The position numbers and the translations under genes are program-made. From Heterobilharzia americana (Eukaryota; Platyhelminthes; Trematoda; Strigeidida; Schistosomatidae): a stretch of DNA of 64,000 bases. The stretch lies in assembly GCA_944470555.2 (NCBI GenBank), contig OX104130.1, positions 42,875,491 through 42,939,490 of the forward strand. Reading direction: 5' to 3'. Positions 12,004-26,900 of this stretch are shown piece by piece; within the stretch, counting starts at the first letter, position 1, and the number at the start of each line of letters is the position of its first letter. Below the pieces are notes generated by a model, which was not told the DNA's origin, ran no database searches, and saw nothing but the letters and a program-made list of their open reading frames with translations.

Positions 12004-14589
12004 ACGAAAATTTTTATTTGGTAAATCAAACTGCTTTTATTTTTAACTTGTGCACTCACTAATATTGGAATACCACAGTCACATCATAAGTTATATAGGC
12101 TGATTGAAATGATCTGCCAAGTTCAAGAATGTTGTTCATATTTTCGACTGTCGCATTGGCTCCGTTTGCCTAATCATTCAGTCAGTGCATTTCATGAAGA
12201 AACCAATCTAGAAAAGAATTGATTTATCAACACAGATTTGTAACAAAATAAAAAAGTATTTACTACTGAACAATAAGAGTAATTCAGAAGCATTCATTGT
12301 GATCTGTGGAACGTTGGATAGTCGGACTCAGCTTATCTAATTGACTGAACTGAACGAGCTCAAAATATAGGGTTGCATCATCCAATAATTCATCAGACCA
12401 GTAGAACAAATATTTTATTTCTAGACCACACTAAAGTAATCAGTAAAACTTTCAGATCTTCATTACCATTTTGACAATGCTGATACTGTTCAATAATATG
12501 TTGTATTATGAAGTTCAGCCGCTATTACTCTTTGAATAAGTAACCCCTTTTTATGTTTTTTAACACACTACATCTTGTATGCACTCCGTTTATGACCTTG
12601 TTCTACTTTCATCCAAAAAAGGTCGACGATTATTTTAAAAGAAGTATTCTACCATAAACTTGAGCATTCATGAGATATCTTGCTTCCATTTAACTAATAA
12701 ATTTCAAAACATGCCTTCTGTATTTTTTTTTTCTACATACAAAAATATATTCACATATGTATGATTATGAATTCCGACTGGACTATATATATTAATTGCT
12801 TCACATATTTACCTTTTAGTACCTTTTGTCTGCATCCTAAACACTTAAGTTATATTTTCAGCTGATAAATATCCTGTTTAAGGTAAAAATCCTGAAAGCG
12901 TTTTGTTTGCGGCTAATTGTAATAAATATGAGATATTTCCTCAGATTTAGTGTGCAGTTTGTGTGCGTGTATTTCTATGAGAATACAAAGATGTATGTAG
13001 GAAGTTGAAGCCCTCCCAAGCTATAATTAGTAAAATCATACAAAGACTTTTATTTTGGTAGCTGAATCAGGCTATGATTTCCAACTATGAAAAACATACG
13101 TCTGGAGGTTTCAACAGCATTCTTTTACTACAGTTGACTTTTTAGTTAAGGAACACATTAACTCAACACAAACCAAATAAACACAGATACATCCTATATT
13201 TTCTGCATGCAAAATGAAAACCACATTTCGACTTGGTAGGTATTTATGTTATTACAGCAACTAATTTTTTCTTGATCTGACTGAAATTCAAATGCTTATA
13301 ATCAACCGAAAAATGCATGGTAACAGAACATATTCCAGCTTCATTACTGAGCAGTCTTCTATTTATTTAACCCAAACTTGAAATTTATTTATATTTTTTC
13401 AGGGCAATAAAATGTACTTATTGAAATATGGAAATGAGGTTGTTATTTTGTGACGAATTTCTTCTGCAATGGATATCACAGCAGTGTACTCACCTTCTGA
13501 GAAGTATTTCTCAGCCAAAAGATACGTTAGTCATATATCAAACTGGTTTTAAGCAGCGTTCACTATTAAAAGATGTTCTTAATAAGCTGAGTTAGGTATT
13601 ACAAGTAAATTAAACATTACTCGTTTCTTTTTTCATATATGATTGACTTGATTTCTAATTCAAACTTTTTCAAGTTCATTTACCCTAATTCAGTAAACGC
13701 ATAACATTTGCTCATTATAGGATTATGATCAGCGCACAGGCAGGTTATCCAGCGTCTCACGCATTATTTTGAAAACCTGACTAGTAATGAACTTTTCTGC
13801 TTTTTTCACATGAATGAGTCATTATGATTAATAAATATTGCACAGGAAGGTATGGCCATACCCATGGATATAAACTTAATAACGTAGGGGTTCTAAGATT
13901 TGACAGACGTGAACATTTTGTTTCTTACAAGGCAACTATGACGATCCAACAAAGGTGGTCATCGATTTTTCGGAACAATTATAATTTCTGCGGATAATTC
14001 ATTTACACATATCTTCGTTAGTTGGTCTCTGCCGTTATACTTCCTGAGTCCTATTTCCTTCTCCGTAGCAAATGGATTCTAACTCATAATTTCACTGTTC
14101 AACAGACAATAAAACATCACACAGTTGTGTTCAGCTTGTACACTCTGTAAAATAGAACAGATAAATGTTAATCATTAATCATAAGAATGTATCTCTTTGA
14201 CCACATGTACGATTTATACTTCAGATTGCACAAATTAGACGTTCCAGAGAAGGAAAAAAACCAGTCAGTGACTCTACCATACAAAGATTTAAGGTCCTAT
14301 CCTAAGTATCTCATCACTTGATATAAGGGCTTATAATTTTCTGTTGTCGGTTGGCTGCAACCGGATTGATCAGTCTCACCACAAGGCTTTTGGTGCAGAT
14401 GCCTCGACGTGACCAGTGATTCTCTTTCGCTACCCACCCTTCAGATCAGAATGAAATCAGTAGCTTACATCGAGGCATTGACTCAGTAGCCCACATGCCG
14501 ACGAAGACCGATTAATGTAACTCAGGCAAATCAATAACGGGAAATAACAAGTCCAAACATAAGACTTTGCCCGTGGCACAATTAGTGGC
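12004..14589. other. No recognised feature
   Basis: AT-rich DNA with short homopolymers (for example T-runs near 12721). At 14340-14520 the composition becomes more GC-rich, and phrases hint at an old SINE, but no promoter box or ribozyme core could be matched there. Confidence 0.4.
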
Positions 14590-14740
14590 TGTAATGTTTC
14601 AGTAGTCAAGTGGATAATGCTCTGTAGTTTGAAGTAAGTGGTTCCAAATCTGAGTCTCAATGGGACTGTCATCACTCACTGAGAGCCAGTCAAATTCAGC
14701 TGACGAATTCTCTGTCGGTACAGAGGTGTATCTTGGGTTT
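14590..14740 (+). repeat. Possible tRNA-derived SINE relic
   Basis: tagtcaagtgg (14604-14614) fits a loose box A, and ggttccaaatc (14640-14650) is a two-mismatch box B about 25 bases further on. A ctgacga at 14700-14706 is followed by a six-pair hairpin ctctgt-cggt-acagag, but the next bases are gtgta rather than gaaac, so a hammerhead cannot be claimed. Only the overall order suggests the SINE family. Confidence 0.25.
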
Positions 14741-17700
14741 GACTGTTAGCCACTGTTCATTTCCAATATTTCACGAAGTGTTTATCAAGGAATCTTGACA
14801 ATTATGAGTTAACTACTGAAATAAGAAGAATCATATACGTGGTCAATTAATAAATGAATGTTTGTATCAGTCATATAATGACTCATTCAGAAATGATATA
14901 ACTAATCAACGAAAAACTTGTTCGAAGAAAGTATTTTTGGTGGTTATTTAATCTCTTGTCCCTCAGTATTAAACCCCTGGGAAGGGAAATTCCGTATTAT
15001 TGAAAGAATAGAGTTAATTACATTTTCTGAATAAGACTGGTTAACGAAACCGATAGCAAAAGAAACTAGAGAAATATTCACTCAATTTTTTGACATCCAT
15101 ATTGAAACAATTACAATTTCACAAAAATGTAATTACTTTCTAGAATGATTTGTTAATATTAGTTCATATGAAAGTAATCACTAAAATGGTAAGGTTTATC
15201 CTAAAAAGGTGATGTTACTTTAAATTAACAACAAAATTGTTACTATCAGGTATTTTTGCAACAGAAATACGAAATGTTTTATGACTGCACTCTTGTAAGA
15301 ATACTGTATTTTCATTCTTTCTGTGAAAAGGGTTAGAAAAAAAGGATATTTTACCATTCAATTTCTACCCTACCTTTAATTTACATTCATTCTTTCCTTC
15401 GAAAACCAAAAGTGAATTATAAGGATGAAAAGTATATTTCTTTGCATGTAAACTGAAACCTACAATTTTACGTCTAATCATGCAAGACTGAAACAAATAA
15501 AAATATGAGAATATCAACTTACAGGTATTTTTTTGCCCAAACCAAAAATAAAATTAAAATTATGACAAAATGAAAATAATGAAATCGTCTGACTATGAAA
15601 TAAATTTTTTCTTGTGAGGACTAGGAAACAAAGGAAGTGACAAGTATGTCAGGTTATTTGTTAGTGTTAGCTGAAGTGGAAGAATCGAGATGATGTGTTC
15701 ACTGATATTCTTACAGTCTAATTTGTGGAATGTTTTGACAGTGAATCGTCAGAAAAAATTTGTAGTAATCTAAAGTGAATACGTTGTGTAGAGAAACGGG
15801 TCTCTGAAAAGAAATCATATTGATGCGTATGAATTTCCAGAATATCGGATTTGTTACTTCTGGTGAATGAGAGACTGATTTCTCAATATTGGTTGAAAAG
15901 CTCTACAATAACTTAAAACACCAAAAACAAAGTACAACATATTGTCGTTAGAATGCACACAATACAAAAGTTAGATAATGTTTAAAAGGATTATTGAACT
16001 TCAGTATGTGAAATATCAAAACTTTACATAGTTTTTGAAGTGTAGCGTATTTCAGATGGAATTCGACGCTTACACGCAGTTTTGATTTAGTTTGGTCAGA
16101 TATCTTTTCTGGAAAATAGGGGAATATGATTGTGTCTTGCTAATGGTAACATATATAAAACAGGAGTAGTGAGTTTGAATCTCATCTAACGTACTGACGT
16201 TTAGCTGAGAACATGTTCTTCTGAAATTTGTTATCAGATATTAGTATTAACAACAAGTAGAGTAGGAATTAGATTTTGTAATATGCTTAAGATTTTGTTG
16301 GAAATAGACATTGGGTTGAACAATGAATTTCCAAGACTAAATCACAGTGATAGTTTCATTCAAACTGCGAACCTGTTTTGTATAAGATTACAAAGAAATC
16401 AGGTTAACTGGTGTAACTTTTGATGAATGTCTGTCCACAGTTTACGTTATCGAGGTGAATAAGCAGTCAGAAATATTCTTTGATTAGTCTTTCTGAAGTG
16501 GATGCAGAGGCAGTAATTTGTTTAATTGGAGCTAAATAACGTGACGGTATGTCCAGTTTTCAAATATCTTGGGGCCATGCTTCTTCTACTTAAAGTTATG
16601 TCTTCCTCGTAATTGTCTCAGTGTGGTTAGTTAGATAATTTTTTTTACTACTTAATTATATAGTTAAAGTTAGACAGGACAAATAACTACTCTGCCAACT
16701 CAACAAGTGATACAAATTAATTTAACTTGTGGTTATGAGTAAAGGTATATAAGTAGCATTTATTTGTATGCCAAGTACACATTCTCTGTATTTTCATCAA
16801 GATATCAAAGATCATTCAATAATGTTTTATTAAACAGACAAAAAAGTGAGGAGCAAAATCAGGTTCACAAAAGGACTAAATATAGATGTTTTTAATGAGA
16901 AAGCAAAGTGCTAAGTTCTATTCTTGCCACGCACTGATTTCAGTGGAACGTATTAATTTACGAAGTACCATAACATGTGACTTCTAATGACCTAATCATA
17001 AGCGTTAACTGCGCCATCATTACTGTTCTGTTGCAACAGGCTTTGAAAATATCCATAAGAAATGTAGTGAAGTTATTTATCTGACACTGAACGCAAGGCT
17101 TACTCCTAGTGATGCTGTGAATCAGTATACGTCTAAATAGTGATTTTTTGAGATGTTTCGAGTGAAAACGAGTTTTAACAAATGAAAGGCAGAAATGTTA
17201 GAAGAGATTTAGTCGTGTAGTAAAATCATGTTTAACTACTCTAATACACAGCATGTTAAGTAAAACCCTGTGGAAATTTTTTTCACATGTTTAAATGAAT
17301 GATGTAAAAGTAAATGTATCAGTTGTGTAAATGAATTCATTAGAATTATTTCAATGGGTCGGTCACTTGGTGTCAGGTAACGGGAAATTTTAGTTTTCAG
17401 TGAACAGAAGCCAAGTAAACACAGCATGAAGAAAGCATTTCAGACCAACCAAAATAACATTTCTGCGCAAACCGGGTAAGCAGATGAAACGATTACCATT
17501 AATATTTAGATGTAAACTTTACTGGGTAAAATACCAGGCAACAAGAAGTATTTTTGGGGCTTAACGTCAACTCACAAAAGCATGCAGTCAAAGTTTGTTA
17601 TATGCAATGAATTGTCCATCTTTATTCTCAAAATAAGGATGAATGCCAACCAGATAAAGCTAAGAAAGTACTAACGGCTTTCTTTTCTTGATTGTTGACT

Positions 17701-19350
17701 GAAATTTTGGTGGTCTGGTTGCTTAATAAGGGGACTTTTACTCGCCATAAATGATTAACGTTTATTTCCAATAATGCTTTATTTTTCTCAGATACTTCGC
17801 TATTATTTCGCAGGCATTTTCTTTTGTTTGGTTCACCAAGAAAAAATTGTCAGGAAAAACTTTATATTGGGATGCATTTTCGTAAATATGGTCTTATAAA
17901 CTTCAGTCCCACACACAAAGGCGTTCTTAATAAGTATGAATAGCAATCTAACATATGGTTCTTCATCTAATAATAAATAATGGCCTTATTCTGAAAGCTA
18001 TTTTCTTTGCGTTCACAATGAAACACCTGGGACGAAAAATTCATTATGACAGAAGTAATACAAAATTAATTACTTTTCTGAATACGAGTGATTTACAAAA
18101 TCGAACGCAGCAGAAATAAGAGGAATATTGGCTCAGTACCTCTTCTGTGGAAATCAATTTAATTAAATTTGTGAGATTAAGATTTTTACAATATTCTTAC
18201 CAAAAGTATTCGGGAACTGTAGGCAGTTGAAAGTGGAAGCTGAACTTTTTTCTGAACTTACTCCATAAAGGGGATTCGTTCAAATCTGAGTTGGTATTTT
18301 AAGATGGTTAACAGATTTTCGTCAACAGTTTTGGGAGAATGTTTAAACATTATGTTGGAAACGTTCACCAAAATTTCTATTGTCAGTCCTACCTAATTTC
18401 CTACTTTATTGGTGAATTTGTCTAAGAAGAAATTGTTTCTTACAATCCGCTATGTGTTTTTATTAGAGTTTATACGCAGCAAAGATACCGATCCTAAAGG
18501 TTAAACACAACATAATTTTATACTAGAATTTCAAACAAAAGTAACTCAATCTATTTGGATGCAACATCTCATAGTGCATAAAAATGATATTTATGGCTTA
18601 TTACACACAAACTATTTCCTTTTTTTGTTTTCAAATCATTTGACTATCACTGCTCAGCTGGAATAAATTCTTGATTCCGTAAATATTTTACAAACGTTTT
18701 CTTCAAACAAGGAAGAAACTGGTTTTCATAGTGAGGACACAAGATGTAATAAAATTCGGAACAATTATAAATCAGGAATAAATGTTGAAGACACGAAACA
18801 CTGCCTTTTCACGATAAGATGTTAGCTTATGAAGTGCCTTCCTTATCCGTGAGTGGATCTTAAATAAGTTAGTGACAAACGACCGACGAATTATTCCATG
18901 CAGGTTTGTGTTACGTGAACAGATTACGGGACTTTGCACATCAGTGAAGGATACTTGTCATACACAGAATAGAATAATTTCAGATACAAAATAGCTCTTG
19001 TAACCGTATAAGTCATATACATGTGACTAGAGGTTCGCTTAACATCACTTTCACGCTAAGGGTTAAAATTCCTGCAATACTGCTCATGAAGACTCAGTTT
19101 GTTCAATCATGCTCATCCTTTAAAATGTTCGCAGTTGCGAAACGTAACTGCAACTGAAATAAACATAAAATACAAACGAGATGATAAGTGAGTTTCTTAA
19201 AATATCAGCAAATTTAGTGATGCATGCAAAGGAAAGAAAACCTAATGAATAAAAGTGCTGGAAAGGATTGGGACGAAAGCTTCTAGAAAGAAAATATATC
19301 TGCAGATTTGTCATCTGTGTGGTTATTTGAGGAAATAAATAAATTTACAT
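14741..19350. other. Long AT-rich stretch, nearly nothing recognised
   Basis: The only hint is at 16115-16195, where gctaatggtaac and gagtttgaatctc resemble decayed pol III boxes A and B of a SINE. No coding region, tandem repeat or ribozyme was seen in the remaining 4.5 kb. Confidence 0.4.
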
Positions 19351-19351
19351 T

Positions 19352-19470
19352 TGGATGACGTTGTATTCCCTAAGCCAGATGATTTAATTACGAAGCTTTT
19401 ATTGTCATCCAAGATATCATAAGCGCAAACTCAGCATAACATATCAAGTGAAATCTCGATTGTGTTTCGT
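19352..19470 (+). repeat. Dispersed repeat R1, copy 1
   Basis: It shares gacgttgtattccctaag, then gaagctttt-attgtcat and the following block, with the R1 arms at 20777-20985 and the copy at 42028-42115. This copy diverges after the shared block (gatatcataagcgcaaac instead of gacaatatcatcac). A short echo of that variant (gatatcataagcgcaaa) occurs at 30004-30020. The family is unnamed here; no coding sequence or promoter box is visible. Confidence 0.6.
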
Positions 19471-19805
19471 TTTAAGATATTTTAGGAAATTCCTAGAAGT
19501 ATCGAAGCAATACTATCAAAAGATACAGTGTATAAAATTCGTCACCACATAGGGACTGGATACATCTCAGTCATGGGTGGTTTGAATATAAATGTGAAAC
19601 CTAGAAATGATAAAGTTGAATGTCTCCACCTTCCCATAAATAGTTTCACAGATATGAAGTGTTAATTTTGGCTTAACTCAATAACACCATTCAATTGTGA
19701 AAGGATTGATCTCATTCAAAACTCTTTTTACTAACTGTTATGTTACTGCAATTTAGAATCCTCCACAAAGATACAACCTAAATATCTCTAGAATACGTGT
19801 TGCTT

Positions 19806-20030
19806 CATTCCTATTACATGTGTTTGGTGTAGGTTCGATGAAAAATCTTCAGTGGTCAATCTTTCTCTCTTCACCTAATTATACTGAACTTAGTTACAGT
19901 GGTTTTAACACCCAACCACACAATAGGGTGAGGTAAAACCAGTGTACTTCAATCCTAAATAATTCAGTGAAGAAATTGATCACCGAAGCTTTGTTCATCG
20001 AGTCTACACCCAACACATGTAATAAGAATG
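19806..20030. repeat. Dispersed repeat R2 with terminal inverted repeats
   Basis: The left end (19806-19843) and the reverse complement of the right end (19994-20030) match over about 37 bases, sharing the core ttacatgtgtt-ggtgtag and ending in tcgatgaa, with a few mismatches. The 150-base interior has no ORF. A second copy of the left and middle part lies at 36489-36655. The size and terminal inverted repeats suggest a MITE, but two oppositely inserted fragments could look the same. Confidence 0.55.
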
Positions 20031-20776
20031 ACACAACACCTACACCAGAGATTTGGAAAATTTTACTGCCAATAAAAAAGAATATGAGGTGACAGGACTA
20101 AAAAAATCGAATATCGAGAGGAATCTGATTACACTTACACGATTATGAGCAATAATTTATGCTCAAAACGTTATAATAAATAATATTGTATCACTATGTG
20201 TTATATATCAAACAAACAAATCTAATATGAAATTACAAGTTTAACATTGCACTCATATCTAACGTACGTGACGCACTAGGTATATTCTTGAATTCTTTTT
20301 TTCAAAACTATGGGAAAATGTAGCAGAAAAGAAAGCCTATATATTTATCAGCTTTCTTGAGAAGATATCTCCACACCTGAAGCCCACAGCTGTTATTATT
20401 TAAAAAAGTGGTTATGCGTGAAATATGAAGACCTGACAAACTTATTGGAAGATTCTGCGGAGTAAGGTGAAGTGTTAAGTGTGGTAAACCTCAGTCAAAC
20501 ATTTGGACTTTAATCCTGCTTGTTCATTTTCTTAATTGCCTTCATGTTGATTTATACACAACGGAGTAATCCTACCCTGTAAAATACTTAAGGTATGAGA
20601 AGAAAAGGCATGCCAAAACGGAGCGCTGACGTTAAACATATGACTCTGAAACAGATATGTTGAAATATAATTCTGACCCAGCTTTACACATTGTACGGCA
20701 TGCAAACGAGTTTTTAAAAACGTTCAGTAATGTGCTGATGAATACCATGAAAAAATCCTAAATTCTGAAGTGTCCA

Positions 20777-20985
20777 CTGAACTGAATGATTCAGTTGTGA
20801 AGCTTTCATTGTCATTCTAGACAATATCATCACTTAAATTTTAGAAAGAAGTGAACTATAATGTTACGCTCAAGCTTTTAGACAGTTTGTGAAGAAAACT
20901 CAATAGCTCACTTCTTTCTGAAAATTAAGTGATGATATTGTCTGGAATGACAATGAAAGCTTCACTATTGAAACATTCAGCTCAG
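20777..20985. repeat. Large palindrome made of two inverted R1 copies
   Basis: The left arm (20777-20857) and the right arm (20905-20985, reverse complement) agree at about 73 of 81 positions by eye, separated by a 47-base spacer. Both contain gaagctttcattgtcatt, acaatatcatcactta and agaaagaagtga. As RNA this could fold into a long hairpin. The right arm extends outward into ggaatacaac, which is the start of the R1 unit seen at 19357. Confidence 0.85.
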
Positions 20986-23900
20986 GGAATACAACACCAT
21001 CAGAATTATTCTTCTCAACTGCAAATGTTCTCCGTGATTTCAAAAGGTTGGTAATTAGAAACTGATAACTAATGGTTAGCTGTTACACTATTCGGTAATT
21101 TTTCATCTTCTTTGACTCCTCCAGTGTCATTTTTAACTTCACCGTTCCACTAAAAATGGATTTGTTTGAATGCTCTTTTGGATACTTACTGTCTTCAGGT
21201 TTCAAAGACTAACTGTATATAAAAACAAAATTCACAATCTTTAGAACTTATCTGCTTTGGCAACTGTGAATACAGTAAGTGGCTTAAAGTGATATTTGCT
21301 TATTCTGAGACATTTTTACCAAGTCCATGTTGTTATTCTTAAGCAACGTGCACTAATTATTCTTTAATGCTTGCTTTAATTCGACTTCTTCATATGTAAC
21401 TTATGATATCGCAGCACCTTGCATGTCAAATGCGAACACTATTTCCAGTCAACATTGTGGAAGTGTTAGTTGAATTGCCACTTCTCGTTTTCTGACTTAA
21501 TCAGAGAACAATTTACAGAATGGTAGATCAGAAGTTAGATTATATGGTGCACTGTACTTTTTCTCGGAGAAAAACTACAAGCGTAACGAAATTATTGAGG
21601 CCATTATACTTAAAATCAGTGAATGATTCTATTATATTTGAGTAAAGCACTCCGGACATTCTGATAAGAAACCTATACGTCTTTTTTAGATATTTAAAAA
21701 TTGATGGGATCTCTAAATGTGCGTTAAATGTTCAACCTATTTGGATAATTTAAGAATGGAGACAGAATGCGTGCATAACTCTTGATATTAACTTGTATTC
21801 ATCAAAACTAGAAGTTTTAATGAAACACTAATTTTGTGTATTTAAAACAAAACACCTAATCTTTTAAACATGAACGATAATGTCGAAATCAAATGTTAGC
21901 AAAATATGCTACCGAACAACTTGAATGGTTAAAAACCACTCACAGCAATCTGTAAATTTTGCAAGCGAGACCAGAGTGATCTAACCAATACATAGCCGTT
22001 TCACTCTTTTAGGCCAAGGTTCATCAGGGGTGTACACAGATAAATTCATCTTACAGAGCTGAATTTTCCTGATGAGCTAAATCTGGCTGGTTGACTTGAA
22101 CTGGTTGTCACATCTAAAATAGAATGATCAATTTGCAAAAGGTTTACAAGCTTCATCGTTCGTGATGACATCTTTCACAGCTGCGCAGTCTTTCAGCTGC
22201 CCAGTTATGAATGGGCTTTTCTGAAGTAGCTTCAACTACTTTACTTCATGTGAAAACACCTACAGAGGTCAGAACTATAATTGTAATGGCTAATTTTTCG
22301 TGAGGCTTATAAGCAAGTTGTTTTGTTTTGATGTAATTACGAGAATATGGAATCATTAGCTTCCTGAAGAATGATATAGAACAAGTTGTATTTGAAATAA
22401 AACACGTGCATCACTCCAAAATATTTTGTCTAATAATTCCTATTGATGGTACAATGCATACTTTTTTTCTAACGAATGTACTGTGGTTGGAGACTCTCTA
22501 ATCTGTTTTCTAAACTAATTGTCCTGGTCAAGACACTGCTGACAATAATTTGAACGCTAGGACTTACGACAACCATTTAACTGAAAGATGTGTTACACTA
22601 ACATAAACCATACCAGTCCCTCCCAAAAACCTTGTGTACTTACTTTTTATCCTTGAGCACATAGATTATTATTTAACAGAATCATGTGTAAGTTTACTGT
22701 TGAGTCACTGCATTATTATGCGCAAAAAGGGTCTATATTGTTTCTGTTGTTATACTTACTAGAATCTTAGACAATATTATCTTGGTATTGTGACCAGTGA
22801 AGTTTGCTTCCCCACTTACATAGCCAATAACGCAATGGTTGATACTTCTCGTGAATAAATGAAGATGCTTTATATCCAAAACACTTCAAAAGCCATTAAA
22901 AGAGGGTCACTTCATTATCCAATTACTAACCGAGCTCATCAATTCCCATTATTCATTTCTCATTTGCTATGTTTCATATTATTTATTCTTATTAGTATCC
23001 ATTAAATATACCACTTTCTTTGTATAAACTTTATCGTGACTATAGAATGCGAGTTAACTGAAGAGCAATTGTACGTTGTTGCAACATAAAATTGTTTATC
23101 TAGTTGCAAAACTAGGTTTTTATCAACCACTTCAGATTACTTTTACCAGTGTAAAATAAGTATATTTTCAGCCAACTTAACTACCTGCTCTTCAGACAAT
23201 GGTTGGGTAGATTGTGAAGAATCGTGCATTAAATAGAAATTAATATTCCTAGGGTGATACAAACTCCGATCACTTATGTAACCTAAACAGTGCTATCTAA
23301 AATCACAGAATTCATTTGCAGACCAAAAAAGGTTGACATTCTGAAGTTATCGCTGAGTTTTATTTTCATGTGTGATACCAATGTCTCACGATACAGGTGA
23401 ATAAGACACTAGTTACAGTGAACGCTTCTAAGCAGGTGAAAGTGTAACAGTATAACCGGCAGAAATACTGATTAAATGTTGAAACAATAAAAAGTCGAAA
23501 ATGACATACCTACAAAGTAATGCTTTATCAGAGGTGATGTACAACAGCTACATTACTCTAAAAATAATTACTTGGTATACAGTCATCATTACAGAGACTT
23601 AAATATTCTTTCAAAAAAAATATACCACGAATGAAAATTATTTTTATTTCGTCAGGATGGTCTGCAATGCTCTGGATCAAAAATATACTGCTTATTACAG
23701 AAGTCTCAGGTCTTGATTTAGCTTAGACCTAGTGAAAAGTAAAACTACTTACTGTATTCCTAATGTTATCTACTTTCAGTATGCAAAGGATGTGTTACAC
23801 ACAATGTATCCTGTAGAGCAACTTCCTTGCACACCGCGGATAGAAGAGTATACAGATTTCATTTTCTAATGAGCCACTGCAAAATTGAGGATGCTATTTT

Positions 23901-26900
23901 AAAAAAAACTAGTAACTGAATGTTAGTTAGGCATCTTTTTCATCAATTCACTAACTCAGATTTCTAATACTGTAAACTCAACAAAAATAGATTACTGATT
24001 AATTTCGGTTATTTTTGTCTGAAATTTAACTACTGAGTCCTATTTCACGCGTCACCTTTCTTGAAGTAGCTATGAGAAGTAAACTAATTCATGAAGCAAA
24101 TAAATTCAGCGCAAAATTTCAGTCTTACTGAAAAGGTATGAATGAATGCTAGTTGTCTGGGTTTATGTTTTTCTTGGCTCAAATTTTTTCTAAAGTATGT
24201 TGTATACAAAGTTTTCATGTGAAAGAATGAAATCCTAAATCTGCGTTATCTTATTGCAGGTGCAATGTCTACTAAAAATTCAGATATTTAAAACACTGTT
24301 ATGACTTGAATTTTACACAGGATTAGGAAAGTATATTTATGAGATAGGGAGAGAAGTGAAACAGATCGTATATAATAGAAAAATACAAATTCAGGGATAA
24401 GATAACCTAATTTTGATAACAGTCTGTTTCTATCGGGATCGTACTGCGTTTGTATTGTTTTTGGTTGATAGAACTTTAAAATATCAACCAGCTGATCCTA
24501 TCTCAAGGTTATGAGAATTAAGTCCATCTAACGAAATGTTTTTATTAGCGATAAAAATGATCACTTTATTTCAGTCAACACTTTTTATTGCAGTTTTCTA
24601 AGTTTCAGCTTACAAATTTTGCTGAATGTGTGAAGCATGCAAATACTTTTCAAATAGTTTTATCATACAAGAGTAGAATATTCGTTAGGAAGCAAACACA
24701 ATACTAGAAGCGCGATAAGTAGAGAATTATTTTTTGAATCGAAGAATGTTGAAAACTCACTTTACTTCTTCTGAACTATTGCCAACTGTTTCCAAGTATT
24801 CTTATGTAAGCGTCAAACGTTTTGGAACGAGGGAAGTATGACGTGATGTTTTGGTCATGATTTCGTTATATTCTCCCAATGGAATTTAGTAATATGACAC
24901 TATTATGAGAATTTCAAGCAAATAATTCAAGAACAATGAAAATCTTTCTTCAAAGCACTTTAAATGACGTAACTTACTTACTGAAAGTCATCGTTTGAGA
25001 GTAGAGAACAGAACTACTATTCTAATAGATACAGTCCGATGTGCTCACGATACATGATATCCAGCATTGAATGAGCAAATTGAACATCATTTGTGATTGC
25101 AAGAAAGTAACGAAATCATCAAAGTAAACAAAGATTGCGATATATTTATTCACAATCAATAACCAGATCCTAATTACTGTTCCTCTAATGATCAACTTGA
25201 GTAACTGTTTTTCACTGCTGCCTATGTGTTAAGCAAAATAAACTTTTCCAGTGGGCTTGATTGCTACATTTCAGTTACCTTAACCTTATTTGGTAAGATG
25301 AAATAAGTAATTATACAAGAAGAATGAAATTAATTAAATCAAACTTACCATGAGAAAGATTTAGTAAATTTTTGAACAGCCCGAATACCCTATGATATCA
25401 TACGCAGTCAAATAGCATTTGTGCATGCAAAACACAGTTCACTGAATATCTTCAGGCTACTTCGTGTTAACATAGAAGTACGTTTCTATCAAAGGGAATT
25501 TCTCTTGCTAATTGCTCATTCGTAAACATGCAGAACAAAACGCACTACAATGCAGAATATTTTGCCATCAGGTGGCTGAAAAACAGTTATAGGATTATGA
25601 CAGAGATTTAGATCTAGAAAATAAATACTAGAAAGTGAAATATAGTAACTTAAAAAGGAACTACTCAGAATACCTAATACCTCATGATAGCTAGGTCAAA
25701 AATGTTTACAAGTAATTCTTATAAATGTGCGATAAAAGTATTAAGTTTTCGATTGTTAATGATTCATCTATATCTAATAGTTTTATTTGTTCGTAATTTA
25801 TGCAAACCTATGTTCTGATTTTAGGAAATGTTATGTTGGATAGCTCTAAATTCTATTTCGTCTCTATTTTTGTTAACCTGAATGGATATTTTTATGGTCA
25901 CATTTCCCTAAATCAAAGTACTACTGATTTGCTAACCTCCACAGTTGGAAGTAAATCTATGTGAACAAAATAACGGGATCAGATGACCATTGTAAGTTAA
26001 TTAATTACATCAGATCCCCCTTTATCTCAATAAATAAGTCTGCGCTTTTATTTTATTATCTGTACAGGTGTACAGAAATCGGAGGTCTCCTTTTGCAGTT
26101 ACAAGTAAGCATACATTCACTTATTCAGTTATTTTTCTGGAGTCATGAACAACGAGTTACACTGGTCGTTTTGCTAAGTTCTTTATATAAGGTATTCTTT
26201 GAATATGAAAATATGGAATAGACGGCTATTACTTGGATGTTATTTTGGTACTGACTATACCTATGTGGTTGATGTAATTATGGGCAAAAAGAACTTTGTA
26301 AATCAACCCATGTGTGTAATCTATAATATATCACGATAACCTACCATATTAATTCCACTAACACACGTTTTGAAGTTAGCACACTTTCTAGTAATTTTTC
26401 AAGATGTCCAATAATAACTGAAATATAAACATCAAGTCTGGCTGTGACAGCAATCATTACTTTGACAGCTGACTACGAGTAGTTTCGCTTACCACTTTTG
26501 ATGTCAGTAATATTATTGTGAAAATCTTTTTCAGTTGATAAGATTTGAATGAGAATGAATCACAATCATTAGTAGATAGTTTTATCACGATTTTTAATCT
26601 TCTTCTTTATATTAACAATTCACAGTTATGAGATGGTTCAGTATTTTGGTTGATGTAAACAGGAACAAATTTCGCGCTTTTACTGCTTGGAAAATGTTGC
26701 TCTCCAGTGTTAGTTGAAGCAGATGCTAATGTTTATCTTCAGAATTAAAAATGAATAGATTAAAAGAAAGGTTTTTGGTTGGCGACAAGTACGCCTAGAC
26801 GAGTTTTGCAATGATCATCGAGTAGCCATGTTATTACGTCATCGGTGTTGCTTCAAGAAATATTTTTTCAGTCCCGATCCAGTAATTTGAATGGTTTATC

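Noticed and set aside
21996..22028. Hammerhead-like order on the minus strand (ctgatga, then gaaac)
   Set aside because: The segment between them does not form a convincing stem II, and no cleavage triplet or stem I partner was found.
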